Below are positions 1-10,300 of a DNA stretch of 52,487 nucleotides, in pieces. The notes under the pieces were generated by a model. The model made no database searches. It was given only the letters and a program-made list of their open reading frames with translations, and was not told where the DNA came from. Location of the stretch: IMG/VR virus record IMGVR_UViG_3300035670_000291, positions 1 to 52,487 of that record. One strand, given 5' to 3'. Both the position numbers and the translations under genes were made by a program. This DNA is from a virus. Numbering within the stretch: position 1 is the first letter of the stretch; every line of letters starts with the position of its first letter.

Positions 1-3000
1 AACTAATTGCCAATGCTTGTCCATCGGTTTTTTCTCTAACTACTCCCAATTCACCATTTAGTGCTTTTACAATAATATCTTTTAATTCACCAAATGTCAA
101 TTGCATATCATCAAATGGATGTGACATATGACCATATGCACCACCTTCTGATAATAATTTTTTAGTCTCTAATTTATTTTCTTTTATAAATTTAGTAGGT
201 GTAAACGCAACTCTTGGTAAATTATCTATTGTATATTTAATAGTTCTTTCATCCGCATCCTCATCTCCAAATATAGTATCTGCTTTTGGAAAATCGGTTT
301 GAGTGTATCCACCATTTTTATACCAATCTTCACCTTTATATGTGTTCAATTTTCTCTTTTTACCTTTTGGTACAAATGCTCCATCTGGAATATCTGCTGT
401 ATTAGATATTGTTACTGTACTAACTTCGTTTAATCCAAATAGTTCATTTAAGAAATTATCAACTTCATCTACTATTCCAAATACTTTTATAAAAACAGGA
501 GGATTTTCATCTTTATATTCTGCACTTCTAACTAATTTCATTTTGTTAGAACCCATTGATGTAAATTCTTTTTCAAATTTTTGAGCATCTTTTTTATCAT
601 TAAAAATAAATGTATAACTTTTTTTTGATGTTTCAAAATTTATATCACTTAAACTTTTATATTTCTTTACAAATGTATCAAATACTTTTTTAATTTTTGA
701 ATTATTTGATTTATTATAATTCAATTCTTGCAAATACTTATTCGGAAGATTTAATTCTTTTTCCAATTTAGTTATTTCTTGATAATCCATATTTCTTAAT
801 CTTCTTGCAACTTCATCTGCTTTATTACCATTTGGATTATCAAAAAGATATACGTTTATTCTTTTTTTGAATTTTTGATTTCTATAAAGTTCAATAACAT
901 TTTTGAAATGAATATCTCTATTACCCATTTCATTCATAGTTCTAAATGTAGTTGCTTGTTTGCCGTTTATGGTTGGCATTCCGTGAGAATCCTTTCCAAT
1001 ATCCTTTACATCAACTTTTTTGTTTTTGAATTTACCCATTAAAACAGTATCACCTTTATCAACTTTTACATTTATATCTTCTTTTACAGGCTCATATCCT
1101 TTATTTTCGGTATCCTTTGTATTTGATTGATGTCCTGGTTCTCTTTCTCTATCATCATCAAAATCAATGGTATCCAATTCTGCTTCGTATCCTATTTCAG
1201 AAGCATGATTTTGTGTAAAATCTTTATCTGCTTTACTAACAGGTTCATGATTTTTTACAGTATGTGCTTCTTGATATATTTGCTTATCTACTCTACCATA
1301 CTCTCTCATCAATATACCTGCTACTGCATGTGCTTGGTTTTCTATTGGTGAACCATCGGCACCATCTTTTTCTGGATTTCTAACCAAACCCAATTCATCT
1401 TGCTTTCTATGAACCATTTCATGTGCAAGTGTTCTCAATATATCTGCGGTTAATCTACCTTCCGTTGCAACATATATTTCTTTTGTTACCGGGTCAAATC
1501 CACCTAAACTTGTTTTAGTTTCTGCAAACTCTCTACCACCAACCAATGTTACTTTTGGAGTTTCTTTTAATTTTAATCTTTTGGTTGCATATTCTACAAA
1601 CCTTTTAATAGATTGTTGTTTTGTTTCCGAAAGATTTTCTTTTAATAAATCTTGTGCATCATTTTTTGGTTCTTCTTTTTTATATCTTTCTATTGTTTTC
1701 AATAATTGTTCATCGGATAGTTTATATGTTTTCATTGTTTTCAATGTCTTTTTAATTAAATTAGACATGAATTTTTTACTATCTATATTATCATCAATTC
1801 CTTCAAATATACCAGTTGCACCCATTGCAATACCACCACTAGATGCTGTTGCGGTATTTGCACCCAATGCTTCAAATGCGGAATGTTTAATTATATCTTT
1901 CACCACATATTCACCCAAATGCCCACCTGCTAATTTATATCCTGCCTTTGCAGCTGCACCTTTAGCAATTCCCGTTGCACCTGCACCTTTAGCAGCTGCA
2001 CCAACTCCACCAATTATCCCACCTGTAACTGCGATTGAACCAATTATTACCGCAGTTTCAGTTGCCAAACCTTTTAATGCTTTTGTTTGTTTTTTATATT
2101 CACCCCAAGATTGGTCAAATAATTCTTTTTCTTCATCCGTTGCATATTCTGAAACTTTTGGTTTTTTCTCAATTTTCTTTTTACCAGTTGAATGTCCGTG
2201 ACTATCCAATACATCTACTTCATTTTCTTCCCATTCACTATCCCCACCTCTACCAACACTTGTAAATTCACTCCAATGTCTATCGTTACCATCTTTATCT
2301 TTTACACTTCCAACATTTCCAGTAGTTGCCAATGATTTTACTGCTTTCATTGAACCACCCACCATTTCTTTTTTATGGTCAATAACGTGTTTTACACCTT
2401 TAGCAACATATTCATATGCTTCTTTATATCCATCTATTATATCATCAAAAAAAGAACTTCTTTCTTCTGAATTAGGATCATTTAATTTATCAATTGTTTC
2501 ATTTTCTTCCGATGATAACTCTTTCCTAGCATTATCCAAAGTTTCTTTTATCTTATCTTGCTTTCTATCTTTTTCACCACGTTCTGCATCTGATTTAAAC
2601 TCATCTCCACTTAATTTTTGTGGTTCTTGTTCAGGTTGTTCTTGATTTTTAGTATCAGTTTCTTTTGGTTTTTCTTGTTTATCAGACGGTAATCCTTTTT
2701 CTTTTTTTTCCTTATCGGTATCAGATAATGGTGTATTATCATCTGGGACTAATTTTTTAGCCGCAACGTGTGCTGGATGTTCTTTCGGTAATCTTAATGC
2801 ATCTCTTGCTTTTATTTTTGCTTTCTGTCCTTTTGTATTTGTATATTCAATATCCTTATCCAATTGTGGATTTGGTTCTTCTTGCAAATAAGAATTCAAC
2901 CAATCTTCAAATAAATCATCTGTAATTGTATTTGCAATTATTTCTTTTATTGGATCATATAAAAATTCTTTATCCGTATCTAATTTATTTCTCAACTCTT

Positions 3001-3625
3001 TATTTTTCTTTTCAATATCCAATACTTGCTCTTTTGATGGATATCCTCTATATAAGTTTTCACTAATAAGTTTTCCTGTAATTAAATCAAATATATTTTT
3101 GTCAAATTTAGGATAAGCTGTTAAGAAGAATTTCTTTGCTTTCTTATCATCACCACTTCCTAAATTATTTCTAACATCCGTTCCACTAATAGGATTTGGT
3201 TCTGCTGGTACTGCATATACATAACCAATTTCATCATACCCGTATCCTTGCTTTCCTTTGTATGCTTTAAAGTATTTACCTTGTAATCTATCTGCATCTT
3301 TCTCACCAACTGCTGCAATATATTGAGTAGTTTGTCCATCAAATTTAGAAAGTATTTCAACTGGTTTATATGGATTTTTAATTTGGACAAACCTGTTAGA
3401 AGGTATTCCAAACATTGTAGTTGCTATCTTCTTTTTTTCTTTGAAATTAAAAGGTGATTTTGGTCCTGATGTATCATTAGATGTTCCTATAAAAACATTA
3501 TCCGCTCCAAATTTTGAAACTAATTTTTGATAAGATGCATAATGTCCTTTATGGAATGGTTGAAATCTACCAGAATATACAACTACAGTTTTGGTCACCT
3601 TTGGTTTATCTACTTCATTAATCAT
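1..3625 (-). CDS. Multidomain protein: cytidylyltransferase-like nucleotidyltransferase, HExxH metallopeptidase, KxDG ligase-like motif (3' end outside window)
   Basis: The frame is open from the ATG at 3625 to the window edge, about 1208 codons, so the C-terminus is missing. Residues ~14-150 form a nucleotidyltransferase of the HxGH superfamily: GRFQPFHKGH at 19-28 (H25-K-G-H28) and ISGTDVR near 145. A charged, repetitive linker rich in K/E/D/P follows (~250-450), then a Gly/Ala-rich hydrophobic stretch (~580-640). LAHEMVHRKQ carries a zinc-peptidase HExxH motif at 735-739. The last visible residues hold EKTDGQ (K1199-T-D-G1202), which resembles motif I (KxDG) of covalent nucleotidyltransferases/ligases. 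Similar HxGH proteins occur beside tail genes of marine and freshwater T4-like phages (recalled). The combination suggests a large virion-associated or injected enzyme, but the role is unknown. It has both a host-like promoter and a late-type motif upstream. Confidence 0.8.
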   Translation of the reverse strand, partial: MINEVDKPKVTKTVVVYSGRFQPFHKGHYASYQKLVSKFGADNVFIGTSNDTSGPKSPFNFKEKKKIATTMFGIPSNRFVQIKNPYKPVEILSKFDGQTTQYIAAVGEKDADRLQGKYFKAYKGKQGYGYDEIGYVYAVPAEPNPISGTDVRNNLGSGDDKKAKKFFLTAYPKFDKNIFDLITGKLISENLYRGYPSKEQVLDIEKKNKELRNKLDTDKEFLYDPIKEIIANTITDDLFEDWLNSYLQEEPNPQLDKDIEYTNTKGQKAKIKARDALRLPKEHPAHVAAKKLVPDDNTPLSDTDKEKKEKGLPSDKQEKPKETDTKNQEQPEQEPQKLSGDEFKSDAERGEKDRKQDKIKETLDNARKELSSEENETIDKLNDPNSEERSSFFDDIIDGYKEAYEYVAKGVKHVIDHKKEMVGGSMKAVKSLATTGNVGSVKDKDGNDRHWSEFTSVGRGGDSEWEENEVDVLDSHGHSTGKKKIEKKPKVSEYATDEEKELFDQSWGEYKKQTKALKGLATETAVIIGSIAVTGGIIGGVGAAAKGAGATGIAKGAAAKAGYKLAGGHLGEYVVKDIIKHSAFEALGANTATASSGGIAMGATGIFEGIDDNIDSKKFMSNLIKKTLKTMKTYKLSDEQLLKTIERYKKEEPKNDAQDLLKENLSETKQQSIKRFVEYATKRLKLKETPKVTLVGGREFAETKTSLGGFDPVTKEIYVATEGRLTADILRTLAHEMVHRKQDELGLVRNPEKDGADGSPIENQAHAVAGILMREYGRVDKQIYQEAHTVKNHEPVSKADKDFTQNHASEIGYEAELDTIDFDDDREREPGHQSNTKDTENKGYEPVKEDINVKVDKGDTVLMGKFKNKKVDVKDIGKDSHGMPTINGKQATTFRTMNEMGNRDIHFKNVIELYRNQKFKKRINVYLFDNPNGNKADEVARRLRNMDYQEITKLEKELNLPNKYLQELNYNKSNNSKIKKVFDTFVKKYKSLSDINFETSKKSYTFIFNDKKDAQKFEKEFTSMGSNKMKLVRSAEYKDENPPVFIKVFGIVDEVDNFLNELFGLNEVSTVTISNTADIPDGAFVPKGKKRKLNTYKGEDWYKNGGYTQTDFPKADTIFGDEDADERTIKYTIDNLPRVAFTPTKFIKENKLETKKLLSEGGAYGHMSHPFDDMQLTFGELKDIIVKALNGELGVVREKTDGQALAIS

Positions 3626-3649
3626 TTGAATTCTTTAACTTTAGTCAGT

Positions 3650-3658
3650 ATAAATATC
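3650..3658 (-). promoter_or_regulatory. Putative late promoter element GATATTTAT
   Basis: Coding-strand GATATTTAT ends 24 nt before the ATG at 3625. It belongs to a family of (G/T)ATATTTAT sites in front of late operons in this window. A TATAAATA at 3683-3690 (minus strand), like the T4 late consensus, lies further upstream. Confidence 0.5.
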
Positions 3659-3733
3659 TTTTTTTCTTTTCTTTTTATTTTTTATTTATACTTTTAATTT
3701 TTATAGTGCTGATCAGTGCTGTCTTTTTTTATT

Positions 3734-3764
3734 CAAACATACAAAAAATTTTTTAGTTTACCAA
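3734..3764 (-). promoter_or_regulatory. Host-type promoter TTG-N20-TATGTTTG
   Basis: On the minus strand a TTG (3764-3762) is followed after exactly 20 nt by TATGTTTG (3741-3734), matching the Bacteroidota -33/-7 consensus TTG-N~20-TAnnTTTG. It would give a leader of about 100 nt for the gene starting at 3625. Confidence 0.6.
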
Positions 3765-3772
3765 ATTATGTA

Positions 3773-4318
3773 TTAGCCAAAGCAAACTATATTACATGAA
3801 TTTGCACCAAGCGGAACTGCAGTTTCATCAAAATCTTCCGTTGCAAATGTAGTTCCTGTTAAGAAGAATACGTTACCAAACCCATCACCATAATAACTAT
3901 ATGTTGGTGTTCCGAAGAACTTAATAACAACACTACCCAATGGTGTACTTAGTGCAGGACAATCGCTACAACTATATTGAGTTGCAGTATAATTTACAAC
4001 AAGTACAGATGGAGATGGTGTTACAGTAATGCTTGGCGTCATTGTTGGAGTAGGTGTTATGGTTACACTTGGTGTTCTGGATGGTGTCATAGTTACAGTA
4101 GGGGTTACGGTTCTAGTAGGTGTTATAGATGGTGTAACGGGCTTACCATAGAAATCGGAAAAAGATATTGGATTTATTCCAACCTTTCCTGCCAATACTC
4201 TAACATCATTATCATTCATACTAATTGTAGCATCTATTGCTTTTCCTAATTCTAAATTTATTGATTGTCCTATTGAACCACTTCCTAGTGCAATAGGTCC
4301 GGAACTATTTATTCCCAT
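3773..4318 (-). CDS. Tail-associated protein with Thr/Pro-rich repeat linker
   Basis: 181 residues. The N-terminal ~58 residues (glycine-rich start, SMNDNDVRVLAG, ISFSDFYGKP) resemble a short domain found in proteins beside phage tail fibres, where an SDFYGK-like tail is typical (recalled). Residues ~61-103 are a degenerate tandem of TPS/TPT/TVT units, clearly a linker or stalk. The C-terminal ~75 residues contain several cysteines (CSDC, C-x3-C near the end), suggesting a small disulfide- or metal-stabilised head. Its ATG overlaps the stop of the giant fibre gene (TAATG), so the two are translationally coupled. I infer a fibre tip or accessory adhesin; function is not shown. Confidence 0.65.
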   Translation of the reverse strand: MGINSSGPIALGSGSIGQSINLELGKAIDATISMNDNDVRVLAGKVGINPISFSDFYGKPVTPSITPTRTVTPTVTMTPSRTPSVTITPTPTMTPSITVTPSPSVLVVNYTATQYSCSDCPALSTPLGSVVIKFFGTPTYSYYGDGFGNVFFLTGTTFATEDFDETAVPLGANSCNIVCFG

Positions 4319-7300
4319 TATTTATTCTTTTTTAATTCTTCAATTTCGTTTTTAAGTTCTTTAATTGCTTCAATCAAAAGAGGTACAATTTTTTCATATC
4401 TAACTGCTTTAAAACCATCATCTCTAGTAGCAACTGCTTCTGGTAAAATTTTTTCTATTTCTTGTGCAATTACACCAACATCGTGTTTTCTTATAAAATA
4501 CCCATCTTCACCACCTTTTGATTCAATCAAATCAGTTATCCAATCAAATTCAACACCATTTATTTTATTTATTTTTGAAACCGCAGAATCTATTTGTTTT
4601 ATATTTTCTTTTAATCTTTCATCCGATGTATAGTATGCCGTTATATTTCCGGTTGCGGTTATATCACCACCAACTTGTAACATTGTTGCATCCGTTGAAG
4701 ATATCCTCTGAATTTTAACGTACCTATCTGCACTTCTTATAGATTGAAATCCAAAATCTGTTAATTCTGTATATGCAGTAGTTTTACTTAATGTAAATGA
4801 AGGAAAATTATGAGATATTGTATTCCAACTTGCACTAGGATTATCAGGACCAAATGCAAATCTTTTCCAATATGATCGTATGTAATATGTTCCCGTAGAA
4901 TTAAATGTCAGTTCAATCTGTTTTGCTGCAACTGCCGGTATAACCGCTTGTACACCAACCGTAGTTGATGTTATTGATGAAACTCCGGAATCATACACAA
5001 CATTTGCAAATAGATTATCCGATGCTATTTGCATTGATAAACTATACCCATAATATCCAGATGAAAGTGGAGTAAATGCATTTGCTGATGATAACGTTAT
5101 TGTGCCCGTATATAAGCCCGTAGTACTAACTGTAAAAGATGATGCTAAATTATATTTTGTTTCATTTACTTCATCGGTAGTAGTACCAGCGGTAAAGCCG
5201 GATTTATCTGCGTTCCAAGTAACATTTATAGATGCCGCACCAACTGCAGTATCTAATAATTGTCCTGTTTTAATAACGACTGCAGGCGCACCAGCTACAT
5301 CGGTTAGTGTAAATTGTGGATTTGCGTAGTTTGGTTCAAGTTTCATTTTTATTATATTATTTGAACCCGAACCTGATGAATATAATCTATCACTATCAAT
5401 TAACCAACCACCAATTTCACCCGATGTTGCGGTTATTTTGCCTGTAAAATCTCCGGATGAACCCGATATTATAGGTGCATAAAAAGTTTTTCCATCAAAA
5501 AACGAACCAGAACCCTTACCATCGGCTAAACTTTGAGCTTTATCTAATAACCTATTTAAATCAGGTTCAGTTCCATCTACCTCAAAAACTGCCGGACCAA
5601 ACATTTGTTGATAAAGTGTTGTTCCATTACCTGCTGTATTATAGAAATGATAACATCTATGCAATGCTTTTGCAATTGGATTCACTCCATCAGTTTTCCA
5701 TTTAAAATCATAACATTCAAAAACTTTTCTTCCACTTTCTACATCATAAACACCACCCATATTTGTTGTTCCGGTATAATCTTTACCATGAACATATCCA
5801 ACCATCAAATACCATCTATTTGTAAATGGTATAGGATTTACTCCTGATGGATTTTGTGAGAAAAAGAAGTAAGTATTATCTGATACCGTATTATTTAAAA
5901 AAGAAGAACTAACCAGTGCACCTGTTGTACTTATTGAATAAAAACCAAAATATAAATCGCCATCCGCATTATTGTTTATTTTTGCATAAGTTATAAACTT
6001 ATAAGTTTTGTTGTTATCAATTTCAGTTGGAGTCGAATTCCATCCACCATCTGCATTACCATCTCCTGATGGATAACATTCCCATAATAAAGATTGTTTA
6101 CCAAAAGGATCAGTTCCATAATTTATGGCATTTTCCGCAGCTGTACCATTTATAGTTAAATTTTCATAACTACTTGCTAAAATTCCTGATGAAGGTTTTG
6201 GATCATATCGCCAAACTAACGGCATGATGTTTACACCAGAACCTCTAACACCATATGCCAATTTACCTGCAAAACTTACATCACCACTACTACTTATAAA
6301 GAATTTTTCAGATGATATCCAACCATCTTTATTTAAAATTATACCACTATTTGTGAATGAACCATCCCCACCACCGGATGTTCCGGCGCTTGATATATTG
6401 TTAGTATTTATACTCCACCCACCAATCGTACCACCACTAAGTGTTGCATTTGTAGCCGTTAATGCACCACCTGGAGTAACTCTGAACGGTGCAGAAGCAA
6501 ATGTTCCATTTCCTAAGTATATACCATTTAAGTCCGCTTTGAAAACACTAGGCGCCGTTCCTATTGTTATATCACCACCATATATTGAACCACTAATTCT
6601 AACATTTCCATTACTTGCTAAATAAAAATTTGGAGCAGAAATCCACCCAACAGCGCTTATTCTCATACCTGTTGTAGTATGTGATGAATCACCTCCTCCA
6701 ACGGTATTTGATGATGAGATTTCATTAGTTCCTATTCCCCATCCACCAATTGAACCACTTCTGGCTATTATATTACCATCAACGGATAATGTATTTCTTG
6801 TTGCATTCCAAACAAATCCATGGGTTGAAGATCCGGATAAATAAAAATCACCAGATGAACTCAAAAATGAAGTCCATCCCGATCCTGCTTTAAAATATCC
6901 CAAATACTGTTGACCTGTATATAAACCACTTGTACTAGGATTTGGTAACTTATCTATTAAACCATTCGCATTTGTAAAAATAGATTGATCTGTAACGTAT
7001 ATTGATTGGCTTATTGATGCACTTGCATTTATTAAACTTTGAGATATGGATGATGTAAATGATTGAATCGATGCAGTAAATTGTAATAATTGAGTTGGTG
7101 TTATTAATTGACCACCATTTGCTCTCAAACTACCACTAAAGCTACTTTGTCCTGTTGTTGTTATAAAAAATCCAGGAGCACTTATGTAACCCGCAGATCC
7201 AATGGTTATCATACTTGCACTATTGAATTGATTGTAACTACTATTTCTTTTTGTACCCACATAAATAGAATCCGTATCTACAACCCAACTACCTATTGCA

Positions 7301-10300
7301 CCCGCAGTTGCACTGACCGTTCCCGTCATAGAAACATTGCCCGTAGATGATACTGTAAAATTTTTAGTAGATATCCAACCATCTTTAGATAAAATTACAC
7401 CACTTGTAGTTCCCACACCATCACTACCACCAACTACATTTGCGGTAGATATTGAACTTGCACCGATTACCCATCCACCAATGAAACCAGAATTAGCAGC
7501 TATACTACCACTCAATACTACATTACCTGCAGATGAAATTGAAAAGTTTTTAGCGGATATATATCCGGTTCCACCAATTCTCATACCGGTAGTAGTAAAT
7601 ACACCATCACTACCACCAACTGTACCTGAACTACTTATTTCGGATGTTCCGATTCCCCATCCACCTATCAATCCCGTTCTTGCAACCACCCTACCATCTA
7701 TTGATAATGTATTAGCAGTAGAGTTCCAAACCAACCCTTGCGTTCCTGATCCAGATAGATAAAAATCACCAGATGAACTTAAAAATGAAGTCCAACCCGA
7801 ACCTACTTTGAAATATCCAAGATATTCTTTTCCAGTATATAATCCACTTGTGGATGCATTTGGTAGTTTATCAATTAAACCATTTGAATTTGTAAAAATT
7901 GCATCATCTAATGTAGCAATAGATACACTTATAGAAGAACTTATATTTATTAAACTACTTGATACGGATGATGTAAATGAATGCATTGATGCGGTAAATA
8001 ATAATAGATTGGTGGTTGTTAAAACCGTTCCACCATTTGCTTGTAAACTACCACTAAATACACCTTGACCAGTAGTTGATATGTAAAATCCAGGAGCACT
8101 TATATAACCGGCAGATCCAATAGTTATCATACTTGCACTATTGAATTGGTTATAAGAACTGGCTCTTTTTGTTCCAGAAAATATAGAATCGGAATCAATT
8201 GTCCATCCACCCAAAGAACCTGTATTTGCTCTCAAAGTACCACTAATGTTTAAATGCTCACCTATTGGATCCCAACTTAATTTATCTTCCAATGAGAAGT
8301 GTCCACTTCTACTTATAAAAAATCCAGTATTTTTATTATTCCAAAGACCAACACCCGTATATATTGCTGCATTGGACATTGTAATTCCACCAATTGATCC
8401 AGTTGTAGCAGTTATAGTCCCACTTATGTTTAAATTTTCAGTTATTGGATTCCAGTTCAATTTATCTTCCAATGAAAAGTGTCCCGAAGAACTGATAAAG
8501 AATCCAGTTGCTTTATCATTCCAAAGACCTGCTCCTGCGTAGATTGAAGCATTGGACATTGTAATTCCACCAATTGATCCTGTTGTTGCAGTTATAGTTC
8601 CACTAACATTCAAATAATTGTTTACTGGATCCCAACTCAATTTATCTTCTAATGAAAAGTGTCCCGAAGAACTTAAAAAGAACCCGGTATTATTATTTGC
8701 ATACGTTCCTGTTCCGGTGTATATAGAATTTCCTGCTATTATTACTCCACCAATAGAACCCGTTTGTGCTTTTATTGTACCACTAACTGTTAGATTTGTA
8801 CCATCCCAAGATACAACAGATGAACCGGTATCACCAAATCTAAATGTACCATCATAATTAAAATAATAACCCTTACCAGCAGTTAAAGAGGTTGCATTTG
8901 CACTTCTAATAAATCCACTAAATCCATCCAATGTTCCCATGACCAACCCTCTGGTTATAGTTGCATCCGCAGTTAATAATACGTTGGTAGCGACTGCATC
9001 AAACGTAGCACCAAATGCAGTCCAATCCGTTGGTGGTGTTCCCCACGTTGTTAATCCACTTTTTGCTGTATTATTTGCCAAATAGTATTGACCAGAATAT
9101 ACCACTATATCCCTTCTAATATCTGTGTGAAAGTATGTAGTTCCTGCTACATATGTTCCTCTATAAACTACACCAGGACCTTGTCCACCATCATTTCCTT
9201 CCAATGCAACACCAACACTATAACTAACAGAAGATGTTAATATAGTACCTTCTGAATTTATATATGTAATCAAAGATGATGCATTTACACCCAAAGATGT
9301 ATTGGGTGTATTTGGGGTTATTATTCCCGTCAATGTATCAATTGTAGCATTTGTTACTGATGCGCTAAAAGTATTTATTGTTGAACCTAATGTTGATGTG
9401 TATGTATATGGTGTACCCCCTACTTCTTGTAAAGTTAATGTTACATTTTGAGGTGTTCCATATCCAATACTAGATGATGTTACCGTTTGGGTTTGTGGGG
9501 TTACTGAAATTGCAGTAAGTGGTGCAGCTGAACGAACTCTTGTAACACTTGCTACTATTGTTTTTAATCCTGTATTTCCTTCACCATCCGTATAGTTTAT
9601 TGGAATAAAAACAGAACCACTATCTCTTAACATAGAAGTTGCATTCGAACTAAAGTTTATAGTGTTTCCAGTTGCAGTTCCGGCTAATCCATTTGTAAAT
9701 GATAAAGTTCCTATACTTGTAAATCTATCAGTTCCACCTTCTGCTGCAGTTACAGTAATGGGTTGTGGTGTTACAGAACCACTTCCTCTTGAATTTGCTA
9801 AAATAGTTTGCGCAACGGGTACTAATGATACTTCAACATTTGGAACCGCATTTCTTGCTTTTGCTAATGAAATGTTTCCATCCAATGCTCTTATAACATT
9901 TTCCGAATCTAAAACTTCCAGAGAAATACTAAGTTGTTCAAAATCGGTACTCAATGTTCTAAGCGCTATAGTTTGATTTACTGAATTATAAAAATAATTA
10001 CTATACCCATATAACGTAGTTATTGTAGGCGTTCCATATATAGATTTGGCGGTTGTTACACCATCATATGTTTCTAAAATTTCAATACTAGCAGATGCAA
10101 ATTCGGATAATTGTACTCCGGTTGATTTTGCATTTACAGTTTGATTATTATTTGTTATGTTTATAGCAAGTACCGGCGCAGCTTTTTTTGCTTTTGAATA
10201 TGTAATAATTTTTGGAAAATTAGTAATAACTCCCGTTGCATCTTGATATGATACATTCAAAGTAACACTTCCTGTATCATTTGTTAATTGTCCTATACTA

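Noticed and set aside
1581-2201. Plus-strand frame of 206 codons
   Set aside because: Lies antisense to the intact partial multidomain gene and reads as hydrophobic low-complexity sequence.
3700-3722. Repeat AGTGCTGATCAGTGCT as terminator of the 181-residue gene
   Set aside because: Only the 8-bp core CTGATCAG is self-complementary; the rest is a direct repeat and cannot form a stable stem.
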